Assembly (NCBI RefSeq): GCF_014201615.1
Contig: NZ_JACHEU010000005.1
Location: 127,956 to 191,955 of the forward strand
Source of the DNA: Aquamicrobium lusatiense
Lineage (GTDB): Bacteria; Pseudomonadota; Alphaproteobacteria; Rhizobiales; Rhizobiaceae
Length of the DNA stretch: 64,000 nt
Direction of reading: 5' to 3'
The stretch's first letter is position 1. Each line of letters begins with the position of its first letter. The notes under the pieces were generated by a model. It was not told where the DNA came from, did no database searches, and worked only from the letters and a program-made list of their open reading frames with translations. Made by a program: the position numbers and the translations under genes. Below, piece after piece: positions 55,189-63,905 of this stretch.

Positions 55189-56133
55189 TCAAAGGCCCAG
55201 TGCTGATTTCACGGCAGCATCTGCATCGCCGCCGTCGAAAGTGGTCACGCCCTGCAGCCACGGCGTGATGGCATCGGGGTTGGCTTTCAGCCACGCCGTT
55301 GCAGCAGCTTTCGGCTCGGCATTGTCATTGAGGATCGCGCCCATGATCTCGTTCTCCATCGGCAGGGAGAAGACGAGGTTCTTCAGGAACGCCCCCATGT
55401 TCGGGCATTCGGTGGTGTAGCCGGCGCGCACATTGGTGAGAACCGTGGCACCGCCGTAATTGGGGCCGAACACGTCGTCGCCACCCTCAAGATACTTCAT
55501 GTCGATGTTCGCGTTCATGGGATGCGGTTCCCAGCCGAGGAACACGATATCCTGCTTCGAGCCCACGGCCTTCTGCACGGCGGCCAGCATGCCGGCCTCG
55601 GAGCTTTCCACCAGCTCTAAACCCGCGGTATCGAACTTGTTCGCCGAAATCATGTCGAGCACGACGCGGTTGCCGTCGTTACCGGCCTCGATGCCGTAAA
55701 TCTTGTTGCCGAGCTTGTCCTTGAACTTCGCGATATCCTGAAAGCTCTTCAGCCCGGCTTCATAGGTGTAGGCCGGCACGGCCAGCGTGTACTTCGCCCC
55801 TTCCAGATTGGTCCCCACGGTGTCGACCGTGCCGTTTTCCTGATAAGGCTTGATGTCGGCTTCCATCGTCGGCATCCAGTTGCCGAGGAAGACGTCGATG
55901 TCCTTGGCGCTGAGCGAGGCATAAGTCACCGGCACCGAAAGCACCTGCACGTCAGGCTGATAGCCGAGCGCCTCCAGAATCACCGAAGCCGTTGCGGTGG
56001 TCGCGGTGATGTCGGTCCAGCCGACATCGGCGAAACGCACGGCCTTGCAACTGGCCGGCTCGGCCGCGAAGGCTGCGCCGCCTGCCGCTGCCGTGAAGAC
56101 GAGCGACATGGCTATTGTTTTGAAGCTGGGCAT
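55189..56133 (-). CDS. choX: choline-binding periplasmic protein ChoX
   Basis: 314 residues. The signal peptide (about 1-24, ending AFAAEP) is normal. CKAVRFADVGWTDITATTATASVILEALGY begins the OpuAC/ProX-type fold; aromatic residues around WMPTMEADIKPYQ and GWEPHPMN are where the choline-binding cage lies in Sinorhizobium ChoX. It delivers choline to ChoWV, which feeds betaine synthesis. ATG 56133 is set by GGGAG eight bases upstream. First gene of choXWV; the substrate is inferred from family likeness. Confidence 0.92.
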   Translation of the reverse strand: MPSFKTIAMSLVFTAAAGGAAFAAEPASCKAVRFADVGWTDITATTATASVILEALGYQPDVQVLSVPVTYASLSAKDIDVFLGNWMPTMEADIKPYQENGTVDTVGTNLEGAKYTLAVPAYTYEAGLKSFQDIAKFKDKLGNKIYGIEAGNDGNRVVLDMISANKFDTAGLELVESSEAGMLAAVQKAVGSKQDIVFLGWEPHPMNANIDMKYLEGGDDVFGPNYGGATVLTNVRAGYTTECPNMGAFLKNLVFSLPMENEIMGAILNDNAEPKAAATAWLKANPDAITPWLQGVTTFDGGDADAAVKSALGL

Positions 56134-56468
56134 CTTTTTCTCCCATTCTGGCTCTTTGGCGGTGCCGGAGGCCCGCGGGGTTATGAGTTGTTTTAAGCCA
56201 AACATTATTCTCATTTCCTTTCAACCGGCGACACGGTCTCTCAGGCGCCGCGGACTTGCCGATCCACGACATATCGCGCGCAGGCAGTGGAAACGGCAGC
56301 CATTTGCGGGCACTTTCCACACAACCGATAATAAACCGGCGAAAAAGTACACAATTTCGGATTTTATCCTATATAGAGGCAATTCGCCGGGATTTTCCGC
56401 TGCCTCCGGGCCAGCCGAACCGTTTCGTATCCCATCCGTTTTCATATCAACAGAAAGAAGGAAGTTCA
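56134..56468. other. 335-base divergent spacer between choX and rpsU
   Basis: Contains both promoters. A CTATAT box (56369-56374), as in alphaproteobacterial -10 elements, lies about 95 bases before rpsU. An AT-rich patch near 56180-56220 is the likely choX promoter region. No other gene seen. Confidence 0.45.
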
Positions 56469-56741
56469 TTGCAGGTACTTGTCCGTGATAACAATGTCGA
56501 TCAGGCTCTGCGGGTCCTGAAGAAGAAATTGCAGCGCGAAGGCATCTTTCGCGAAATGAAGGCGCGCCGCGCCTATGAGAAGCCTTCCGAGCGCCGCGGC
56601 CGTGAAAAGGCTGAAGCCGTCCGCCGGACGCGCAAGGCAGCTCGCAAGCTTGCCATTCGTGAGGGGCTGATCGCCGGGCCGGTGAAGAAGCCGCGCATGC
56701 CGGCTCGTCCGGCACGGCCGGCCGCACCCGCCGCTTCCTGA
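56469..56741 (+). CDS. rpsU: 30S ribosomal protein S21 with C-terminal tail
   Basis: 90 residues. [46 protein letters not shown] is S21. The last ~20 residues ([19 protein letters not shown]) are a Pro/Ala/Arg tail not found in shorter S21. The only reasonable start is TTG 56469, with GAAGGAAG just upstream; an upstream ATG would add a non-homologous leader. A RIME-like repeat and a strong terminator follow. Confidence 0.93.
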   Translation: MQVLVRDNNVDQALRVLKKKLQREGIFREMKARRAYEKPSERRGREKAEAVRRTRKAARKLAIREGLIAGPVKKPRMPARPARPAAPAAS

Positions 56742-56747
56742 GCTTAG

Positions 56748-56850
56748 GGCATGCCACCCGAAAACGGGAACCTGTTTCGGGACAGCGACATGCGTAAAAC
56801 AAGAACCTGGAGTGTCAAGGAGCTATCCTGAAAGATAGCGATATGCTTTG
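56748..56850. repeat. RIME-like intergenic repeat, copy B
   Basis: Same layout as copy A at 32660: CCCGAAA...TTTCGGG arms (56757-56763 and 56775-56781), GCGACATGC, then a tail with AAAACAAGAACCTGGAGTG and CTGAAAGATAGCGATATGC. It sits between rpsU and its terminator. Confidence 0.75.
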
Positions 56851-56865
56851 GTCCTGTTCGTTTTT

Positions 56866-56905
56866 CGCCCGCCTTGCGCATGCCGCAGGCGGGCGTTTTC
56901 GTTTT
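56866..56905 (+). terminator. intrinsic terminator of rpsU
   Basis: CGCCCGCCT (56866-56874) and AGGCGGGCG (56887-56895), followed by TTTTCGTTTTC. Confidence 0.88.
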
Positions 56906-57039
56906 CGCAGCCCGCGATACGCGCGCCAATCCTGCGTTTTTCCGTTGACGCATATCGCTTGCGCCTTTCCATGAAGCTGGGCCCTGCCTATATTCGCCGC
57001 TCGCAGAACGCGAACCTGTCCTGAACCGTGGAGAACCCG

Positions 57040-58128
57040 ATGGCGACGCTGCAGAATTTCGACGCCGAAATTGCGAAGACCAAGCAGGCCGTCGAGGACA
57101 TGCGCTCGCGCATCGAGCAGTCCGGTTCCGTGCTGGAAACGTTGGCCAAGGCCGACAAGACCATCGGCGACGCCAATTTCGACATCGAGAACGCCCGCAT
57201 TCAGGACGTTCTGAACCAGCAGAAGGTGATGGAAGCCAACATTGCCGATCTCATCATCGGGCTGGAGGACGCCACCAACGTCTTCGGCACCGAGTTCGAG
57301 AGCATGAAGAACTATTCGGCATGGGAAAAGTTCATCGGCATCTTCTCGCGCCAGCGCCAGCAGCGGCTGCGTTCCGAGCGCGTGCGCAACATGTCGCTCG
57401 CCGGCAATCTTCAGGAACTGCTGACCAAGTCCGACACCATCGTCGGCATCCTCAAGGCGCAGAAGGACGTGCTCGACCAGCGCTACAAGACCTCAGAGGC
57501 GAGCCTTTCCACGGTGATCGAGCGCCGCAAGGCGACCATCGAGAACCTCACCGCCACGCAAAAGCGCATCGAGGAACTGAACCCGCTGCTGCTCGACATC
57601 GAAAACCGCATCGCCGCGTCCACCAGCCAGAGCGAACGCACGGAGCTGGAAGGCGAGCGCTCGAAGCTGGCCACCGAATACAATGAGCGGCAGGCGAAGG
57701 AGCAGGAACTGCTGGCAGAGAGCCAGACGCTGGAACGCTATACGTCCATGTTCCAGACCTTCGTGGATTCGCTCAACAACCAGATCGCCGCGCAATCGAC
57801 GCTCATCAACAAGCTGACCATCGATACCGAGCAGCGCATCGTGCTCTACAAGGCGCTGGAGGATTCGCTGAAGACCGCCGCCCAGCAGGACGTCGCCCAC
57901 AAGATCAACACGCTGGGCTCGCGTGTCGACACCACGGCAGAAGAGACGATGGCCGGGATCGGTGCGGCCGCACAGAAGCACATCGGCGACCTGCTCGAAC
58001 TGCACGAGAAGAACATGGTGGCGACAGCCGACATCCAGCGCCGCAAGAAGCTGGCCGACGACGCCTTCGCGCGCCGCTTCGACGACGTGCTGCGCAAGCA
58101 CAATGCCGCGGACTATGTGAAGGCATAG
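57040..58128 (+). CDS. coiled-coil protein of a five-gene AAA+ operon
   Basis: 362 residues, almost entirely helical with no signal peptide or membrane segment. Coiled coils are likely at about 10-30 and throughout 150-250 (RRKATIENLTATQKRIEELN, ERSKLATEYNERQAKEQELL). The end, NNQIAAQSTLINKLTIDTEQRIVLYKALEDSL then KHIGDLLELHEKNMVATADIQRRKKLADDAFARRF, recalls TelA (toxic-anion-resistance) proteins, but only in pattern. ATG 57040 is set by GGAG six bases upstream; the GTG at 57028 is not used. First of five genes in one direction, gaps 21-36 bases. I do not recognise a named family with confidence. Confidence 0.82.
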   Translation: MATLQNFDAEIAKTKQAVEDMRSRIEQSGSVLETLAKADKTIGDANFDIENARIQDVLNQQKVMEANIADLIIGLEDATNVFGTEFESMKNYSAWEKFIGIFSRQRQQRLRSERVRNMSLAGNLQELLTKSDTIVGILKAQKDVLDQRYKTSEASLSTVIERRKATIENLTATQKRIEELNPLLLDIENRIAASTSQSERTELEGERSKLATEYNERQAKEQELLAESQTLERYTSMFQTFVDSLNNQIAAQSTLINKLTIDTEQRIVLYKALEDSLKTAAQQDVAHKINTLGSRVDTTAEETMAGIGAAAQKHIGDLLELHEKNMVATADIQRRKKLADDAFARRFDDVLRKHNAADYVKA

Positions 58129-58159
58129 GCCGGGGTGAAGGCATAGAACAGAGCCTTAC

Positions 58160-59305
58160 ATGAACGCCGAATCCGATGCCGCAGAGCGCTATTTCTCCTC
58201 CATTGCGGCGGCGCTGAACGGGCTGGAAGTGTTCCTGCGCGACGACCGCTCGCCGCTCTACCGCCACGACATCGTCGCTTCCATAGTTGCCGAATATATT
58301 TCGCGGCTGGAAAAATCCTTTTCCTGCTGGCGCAACCGGCTGGACTTTCAGGACAGCTTCCGCATCTCGCGCGCCGAAAGCGGATTTCCCGTCTTCCAGA
58401 ACGTGCTGGAACTGGAAAACGACCGCCGCCAAGCCGAGGCGCGCCTCGCCACCATCCCACAGACGGATGAGCTGCGGCGGGAAATGGCCGATTTCATCCT
58501 GCGCAACAAGGAATTCCCCGCCGCGCTTCAGCGCTCCATGGCCGAGCGCCTCTATCTCGAAGGCGTCGGGGATGAAGAAACCTTCGGCCCCTTCTCGCTC
58601 GCCCAGACCGTCAAGGTTTCGGTCAACCCGAAATCGGGCCTGCCTTATTACCTCGTCCACTGGGCCAGCTTCGACGGCGCCGCCAACCTGCCGCTGGTCT
58701 ATATGGCGACGGTGGAGGATTCGTCCGAAACCATCGTGCGCCAGCTCGTCGACAACGACCGCAAGCTGAACACCAAGGTGGAAATCCCCCTGCCGGTCGA
58801 TGGCCTACTCAACCCTGAACTGGCGCACAGGTTCGACGACTTCACCGAGCGCAATTCGGCCTATTCGCTGTCGCCGATCACCATCGCCAGCAATCTTGAC
58901 AAGGATTTCGAGACGCTGCACCCTAAGCAGTTGCGGCGCGTGGTGCTGGGGCCGTTCTATTCGGCCGGCATCACCGAGAACAACTCGGTCGTCAACGAGG
59001 TGCTGGAGCGGGTGCGCAAGCCGGAAAACGCCTGGCTGCTGACGTGGACCGTACAGGAAGTGTTTTCCAGTGGCGAGAAGCCCGGCCGTCGGGGGCTGTT
59101 CTCCAGTTCCAAGACGACGCAGGAATTCCACATCGACACCGACGATCTCGAAGCCACGCGGCAGGGCGTATCGGCTTACGAAAACCATGCGCTGGTTCCG
59201 CACGAGGCCTACCAGGCCCTCTATGCCGCCGGCGAGACACAGAAGATTTTCGCGGGCTACAAGGTCCATATCCTGTCCAACGGGCAGGTGATCAGCGATG
59301 TCTGA
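58160..59305 (+). CDS. protein of unknown function in the five-gene AAA+ operon
   Basis: 381 residues with no signal peptide or membrane helix. An N-terminal helical part (about 1-130) contains SPLYRHDIVASIVAEYISRLEKSF. A larger alpha/beta part contains LAQTVKVSVNPKSGLPYYLVHWASFDGAANLPLVYMATVE, and the C-terminus HEAYQALYAAGETQKIFAGYKVHILSNGQ. No catalytic motif stands out. It lies 31 bases after the coiled-coil gene and 21 before the ATPase gene. Domain assignment is not possible from what I can see. Confidence 0.8.
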   Translation: MNAESDAAERYFSSIAAALNGLEVFLRDDRSPLYRHDIVASIVAEYISRLEKSFSCWRNRLDFQDSFRISRAESGFPVFQNVLELENDRRQAEARLATIPQTDELRREMADFILRNKEFPAALQRSMAERLYLEGVGDEETFGPFSLAQTVKVSVNPKSGLPYYLVHWASFDGAANLPLVYMATVEDSSETIVRQLVDNDRKLNTKVEIPLPVDGLLNPELAHRFDDFTERNSAYSLSPITIASNLDKDFETLHPKQLRRVVLGPFYSAGITENNSVVNEVLERVRKPENAWLLTWTVQEVFSSGEKPGRRGLFSSSKTTQEFHIDTDDLEATRQGVSAYENHALVPHEAYQALYAAGETQKIFAGYKVHILSNGQVISDV

Positions 59306-59326
59306 AATCAGCCAAGCGGAGGCTCC

Positions 59327-61240
59327 ATGGACACCGGCCTGACCACCATCCCCGAGGCCTCGATCGAGAAGCACCGGGCCACGGCGCATAGCTTCATCAC
59401 GCGCATCGTCGTGCTGGAGGACCCTTCCCGCGAGGCTGGCACGGCGCTGGCCGGCACCAACCGCCGCTTCGTCTCCACCGTTTCGACTGGCTCGGTACGC
59501 CGCACGCGCGAGGTGGAACTGGCAAAGACGGTGGGTGCGATCCATCCCGACGATCAATTGCTGTCCATTCCCCAGCACACCCTGCTCTACCGCGCCCGGC
59601 GCGGAATTGCTGTGGCGCTGGCCATTGCCGAAGTGTTTGCGCAGGGCACCGACCTCGAAGGTCTGCAAGCGCAGAATGCCCGCTCGCCCCTGCAGGGCGA
59701 CGAGGCCGCGCGCTTCAGGAAGCTTCTGTCGTCGTCCGCCTATATCGCCGCTTTCGGCTTCGCCGCCTATCTCTACCAGCTGATCGACAGCGACGGCGAA
59801 GCACCGAACGACATCGCCGAGCCCGACTTCCTGTTCGACACGCCGCAGGATGCGGTAAAGTCGATCGTTTCCGGTCTCGACAGGGCGCTCACAGGCGCGA
59901 AGGACGATGCCGATTTGATGACCCGTGCCCGCTCTTTCGCGCGCGTCGCCATCGACGGCCTGCTGCAGCGCAAGACCCGGCTGGACGGTGCCCTTGGGCC
60001 TTTCGAGAACAGCCATATCCGCATCAACGCCGACGACTTCACACTCGACGGCTTCGACGTGGCGCCCGGCAAGCGCAGCAAGCCGCTGGTCATGAGCTTT
60101 AAAAAGCCGGAGGAAGTGGTCGGCAACCACATCGCCAAGTACCAGTCGGTCAAGCTCGCGAAGATGCTGATGGCCTATGACTTCGATCGCGAACTCAATC
60201 CGTTCGTCGAACTCGGCGGCTTCCTGTTCACCTTCATCGGTGACGGCGCGCCCGGCACAGGCAAGACGACCCTGATCCAGATGATCGCCGGCCTCGTCAA
60301 CGATTATTGCCAGATCGCCGGCTACCCCTTCGTCTACGAGAATTTCGGCGTCGACCAGATCTCGTCCTATCAGGGCAAGTCGGGCCAGAACTGCCGCCAG
60401 TTCATCAACAACGTGCTCGACCCGCGCGCCATCGGCTTCGGCACCATCGACGACATCGATCAGGTGGCGGCAAAGCGCTCCGACGACCGCGCCTCGGCCG
60501 GTCAGCAGGAAATCACCGGCGTGCTGATGGATGCCTTTGCGGGAGCGGCGACGGTCGTGCGCGGCAATTGCGCCTTCGGCATGTTTTCCAACTACCCCGA
60601 GAATGTGGACGACGCGCTGCGCCAGCGGGCCGGCGCGCGCTGGCTGGTGGACGGGCCGCAGACGCGCGAGGACTACATTGACATCTTCGTGCTACTCGCT
60701 GGAAAGAATCATAAAATCCCGCTCGGCGATCACCGGCTTTACGCCGCGCAGGAAATCCAGCGCGCTGTTTCTGAAGCCTATGAGAGCCATGCCCGGCCAC
60801 AGGAAGACGGGCTTGCGCGGGTCTATGAGCGCTACGTGAAGGAGAACGGCGAACCGAAGACGCTGGCCGACATCGGCGACTACCTGCACCGCATCAAGGA
60901 GGCGGAGCCCCGCTTCACCGGCCGCGCCATCAAGAACGTCACGGACGCCATCAAGATGCGCGCCATGGACATCGAACTGCCGGATGACTGGTTCGAAAAG
61001 CCCGAAACCTTCATGCACAAACCCTACGACGACAAGAAGGCCATGATCGAGGAACTGCGCGGGCCGTTCTCGATGGACATGGTGATGCAGGAGATCAACC
61101 GCTACGCCGATTCCGAATTCCGCTACGCCGACAAGTCCGACGATGCCGCGGTGGAGAAACTCCTGCGCGATGCCCGCCTGCGCGAACGCGCCGCCCGCGA
61201 AATGGAAGATCTGAAGAAACAGGGGCTGTGGAATGCGTGA
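59327..61240 (+). CDS. AAA+ ATPase of the five-gene operon
   Basis: 637 residues. An N-terminal region (about 1-280) is unlike known ATPases and includes a hydrophobic patch near 130-150 (SSAYIAAFGFAAYLYQLID). The AAA domain holds Walker A GDGAPGTGKTT (about 305-315), Walker B-like FGTIDDIDQV (about 369-378), a sensor-1-like stretch FGMFSNYPENVDDAL and likely arginine fingers in RQRAGARWLVDGPQ. The C-terminal part (about 450-637) is helical and ends KKQGLWNA. The start has a GGAGG site. It probably remodels or unfolds partners encoded by neighbours. Not MoxR: the Walker B and lid differ. Confidence 0.88.
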   Translation: MDTGLTTIPEASIEKHRATAHSFITRIVVLEDPSREAGTALAGTNRRFVSTVSTGSVRRTREVELAKTVGAIHPDDQLLSIPQHTLLYRARRGIAVALAIAEVFAQGTDLEGLQAQNARSPLQGDEAARFRKLLSSSAYIAAFGFAAYLYQLIDSDGEAPNDIAEPDFLFDTPQDAVKSIVSGLDRALTGAKDDADLMTRARSFARVAIDGLLQRKTRLDGALGPFENSHIRINADDFTLDGFDVAPGKRSKPLVMSFKKPEEVVGNHIAKYQSVKLAKMLMAYDFDRELNPFVELGGFLFTFIGDGAPGTGKTTLIQMIAGLVNDYCQIAGYPFVYENFGVDQISSYQGKSGQNCRQFINNVLDPRAIGFGTIDDIDQVAAKRSDDRASAGQQEITGVLMDAFAGAATVVRGNCAFGMFSNYPENVDDALRQRAGARWLVDGPQTREDYIDIFVLLAGKNHKIPLGDHRLYAAQEIQRAVSEAYESHARPQEDGLARVYERYVKENGEPKTLADIGDYLHRIKEAEPRFTGRAIKNVTDAIKMRAMDIELPDDWFEKPETFMHKPYDDKKAMIEELRGPFSMDMVMQEINRYADSEFRYADKSDDAAVEKLLRDARLRERAAREMEDLKKQGLWNA

Positions 61241-61276
61241 GGGCCGTCCTTCACATCTTCGGAAGGCGGCTGCCTG

Positions 61277-62575
61277 ATGCCCTCCCGGTTTCCCCTGCTG
61301 CGCGACAGCGCCCTTATTTACGGCCGCCTGCTCACGGTGGACGAACCGCATCTGATCGAGCGCTACAACAAGGCGCTCAAGGCGTTCGGCCTGTCGCCCA
61401 CCGACCTGCAGGCCTTCGAGATCGACCGCACCGGCTTCTCGCCGCAGGTGGCGGAGGAATTGGGCGACCTGTCCTATCTCGATCCCAACGGCGTCAACCG
61501 GCGCTTCATCATTCTCACCCCGGCGCAGATCGACCTGCCGGTGGTTCACACTGCCTTTTCAAACACATCGCAACTGATGTTCGAGTTCATGACCCGCAAC
61601 CAGCGGGCCATCAACGCGCTGACCATCAAGGATGTGATCTATGGCGAGATCGACGATTCGGTTTCGACCGTCGAGGACATCGAGGACCTGCTGTCGATCA
61701 GCCAGGTCGAATTCCGGGTGCTGTCGGCAGAGGACGTTCTCGGCAAGGCGGCTGAGCTCGGCACGCTTGTCGACCGCCTGAAGCAGGAACCAGACGCCTG
61801 GCGCGACGACGCCATGCTGGAACGGATGGTGGAACTGGCGCGCATCTGCGGCGACATCCGTGAGAACGCGCTGGTTCCCGATCAGGTCATCTTTCGCCAC
61901 AATGCCTACTGGACCAGCCATTTCGGCGGCCTCTACGTGTTCATCGATCCCGATGTGACCACTGTCATCTGCGATCCGTCCGCACCCGGTTTCCGGCGCT
62001 CGCGCCCATGGCAGGTCAGCTATATCTCGATCTTCGACGCAGATCGCGTGTTTCGCTTTCTTGCCGAAACCGGACGCCTCGAACTGCCGCGCGCTTCATG
62101 GATAGAGGCGTCCGGCTATCTCGAACACCGCGCCGAAATGGTGGTGCGCAGCCTGATCCGCGATGCGGAACCGGAGCGAAACCTGTCCGAGGTCGACAAG
62201 GTCTGGCTTCAGACATGGATCCACAACAATGCTGCACGCATCAACAGCGACGGAAATTTTCCGTTCCTGAATGCCGCCAAGCGTGAAATCCGCCAGCTTG
62301 GCCAGCTGCGCATCGACGAGGTGCCGCCCCGGCAGCGCTTCCTTGTGGTTCGGGCCCGGCCAGACCATCCCGATGCGTGGCTGACGAACAGGCTGATTTC
62401 GGACTTCGTGCCGCAGGACTTCGTCTCGCGCTACGTCTTCAACAAGCAGGGCTTTTACACCGAGTATGAGACCTACAGCCAGAACTGGCGGGCTCATGTT
62501 GTGGATGTCCTGAAAACCGCATATCTGAAGGACAAGCGGGCATTTCGTGCCCGCCTCTACGGTCTGACTGACTGA
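61277..62575 (+). CDS. DUF6638-like soluble protein in the AAA+ operon
   Basis: 432 residues, no signal peptide or membrane helix. Motifs: RFPLLRDSALIYGRLLTVDEPHLIERYN at the start, then GFSPQVAEELGDLSYLDPNGVNRRFIILTPAQ, an acidic middle (DDSVSTVEDIEDLLSISQVEFRVLSAEDV) and AYWTSHFGGLYVFIDPDVTTVICDPSAPGFRRSRPW. The C-terminal half includes RFLVVRARPDHPDAWLTNRLISDFVPQDF. I believe it matches the DUF6638 family but could not confirm it. It starts 36 bases after the ATPase gene. Role unknown. Confidence 0.8.
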   Translation: MPSRFPLLRDSALIYGRLLTVDEPHLIERYNKALKAFGLSPTDLQAFEIDRTGFSPQVAEELGDLSYLDPNGVNRRFIILTPAQIDLPVVHTAFSNTSQLMFEFMTRNQRAINALTIKDVIYGEIDDSVSTVEDIEDLLSISQVEFRVLSAEDVLGKAAELGTLVDRLKQEPDAWRDDAMLERMVELARICGDIRENALVPDQVIFRHNAYWTSHFGGLYVFIDPDVTTVICDPSAPGFRRSRPWQVSYISIFDADRVFRFLAETGRLELPRASWIEASGYLEHRAEMVVRSLIRDAEPERNLSEVDKVWLQTWIHNNAARINSDGNFPFLNAAKREIRQLGQLRIDEVPPRQRFLVVRARPDHPDAWLTNRLISDFVPQDFVSRYVFNKQGFYTEYETYSQNWRAHVVDVLKTAYLKDKRAFRARLYGLTD

Positions 62576-62596
62576 ACCGCAGCGGGGTAGAATGCC

Positions 62597-63730
62597 ATGC
62601 TTGATCCGATCGTGAACTTCATCACCCGGATATTCCATTGGATCGGACGTGGCGTCGGCTTCGTGATCGGCATCATCCTGTGGCCGTTCATGTGGGTCGG
62701 GCGCTGGTATCTGCAACGCAGCCTGATCCTGAAGGCCGTGCTCGGCGGCATCGTCGCCGTCATCGTGGCCATGTATGGCTACTTCTTCTACGTCACCCAG
62801 TTCTGGACCAACTTCAATCCGGATTACCCGGCAGCTCTCGTTGATACCCGGGGCACGGCCGGTGCCGGCGACCCGGTCACGCCGGCCGCGATTTCAGCGA
62901 CGGTCGGCGGCGAGCCGGCGCCCACCTGCAAACCATCTGCGATTGCCCTCACTTCGGCCGATCTGATCGACTTCAACGTCAACCAGAATGCCTGGATTTC
63001 GTCCATGGTGCTGTCCAAGGTCGGCCTGCTCGGCATCGAATGGCGCAACACACCCTTCTTCGACAACAAGGCAGCCTTCCAGCTTGGCATCAATCAGGTG
63101 ATGCGCCGCACCACCACGGAGCTTGTCGACACTCTTGGCCGCGTGCGCGGCACTTCGCAGATCGACCAGAATCTGCAGAATGCCCGCACGAACCTCGCAT
63201 GGAGCGAAACTGCCTGGTACATCGGCTGGCGTGGCCCGACCCGCCCGACCCCCAGCCTCTATCGCGAGGCCATCAAAAATCTGCGCGATTTCAACGACAG
63301 CCTTCAAAAATGCCAGTCGACCTTCGATGCCCGCGCCGACAATCTGATGCAGTTCCTCGACCGCATCGCCGGCGACATCGGCTCGACCTCGGACATTCTG
63401 CGCCAGCGCATCGAAGCATCGGATGCCGGCTGGTTTGATGTACGCGCCGATGACCGCTTCTGGTTCGCCTATGGCCAGCTTTATGCGTATTATGGCGTTC
63501 TGGTTGCAGCCCGCTCAGACTTTGCATCGGTCATTGCCGAGCGCAATCTGACCACGCTGTGGACCCGCATGGAGGGTCAGTTGCGCGCTTCGCTCGACGT
63601 TCAGCCATGGATCATCTCCAACGGCAACGAGTCCAGCGCCTTCTTCCCCTCGCATCTGGCGACGATGGGATTCAACCTGTTGCAGGTGCGTTCCAACATC
63701 GTGGAACTTCGCTCCATTCTGGATCGCTAG
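62597..63730 (+). CDS. DUF2333-family membrane protein
   Basis: 377 residues. A tandem hydrophobic N-terminus (WIGRGVGFVIGIILWPFMWVG, about 14-34, then KAVLGGIVAVIVAMYGYFFYV, about 43-63) anchors it to the inner membrane, and about 310 residues should be periplasmic. Blocks such as DFNVNQNAWISSMVLSKVGLLGIEWRNTPFFDNKAAFQLG and DDRFWFAYGQLYAYYG fit DUF2333. The last gene of the five-gene operon (21 bases after the previous stop), giving the cluster its membrane component. A RIME-like fragment follows. Confidence 0.85.
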   Translation: MLDPIVNFITRIFHWIGRGVGFVIGIILWPFMWVGRWYLQRSLILKAVLGGIVAVIVAMYGYFFYVTQFWTNFNPDYPAALVDTRGTAGAGDPVTPAAISATVGGEPAPTCKPSAIALTSADLIDFNVNQNAWISSMVLSKVGLLGIEWRNTPFFDNKAAFQLGINQVMRRTTTELVDTLGRVRGTSQIDQNLQNARTNLAWSETAWYIGWRGPTRPTPSLYREAIKNLRDFNDSLQKCQSTFDARADNLMQFLDRIAGDIGSTSDILRQRIEASDAGWFDVRADDRFWFAYGQLYAYYGVLVAARSDFASVIAERNLTTLWTRMEGQLRASLDVQPWIISNGNESSAFFPSHLATMGFNLLQVRSNIVELRSILDR

Positions 63731-63763
63731 AGCATCGGACCGAAAAGTGGAATCCGGTTTTCG
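63731..63763. repeat. short RIME-like repeat fragment, copy C
   Basis: CCGAAAA and TTTTCGG arms (63740-63746 and 63757-63763) around GTGGAATCCGG, preceded by AGAGCATCGGA. It resembles the core of copies A and B (CCCGAAA...GAACCGG...TTTCGG). Confidence 0.6.
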
Positions 63764-63905
63764 GTTATTCCGGTGATCCAGGACAGATGCGACAGGCGAT
63801 CCCTGTCGCTTTCTCATCATCTTGCGCCTGTTTTGGAATGGCACCGGCCATTTCCCGCAGGTTTTATCGCTGTTCCGGACAGCCCATCTAAGAGGGAACG
63901 CATCC

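Noticed and set aside
58805..60130. 441-codon open frame on the minus strand inside the AAA+ operon
   Set aside because: It crosses two real genes on the other strand and has no domain, start site or codon-use support.
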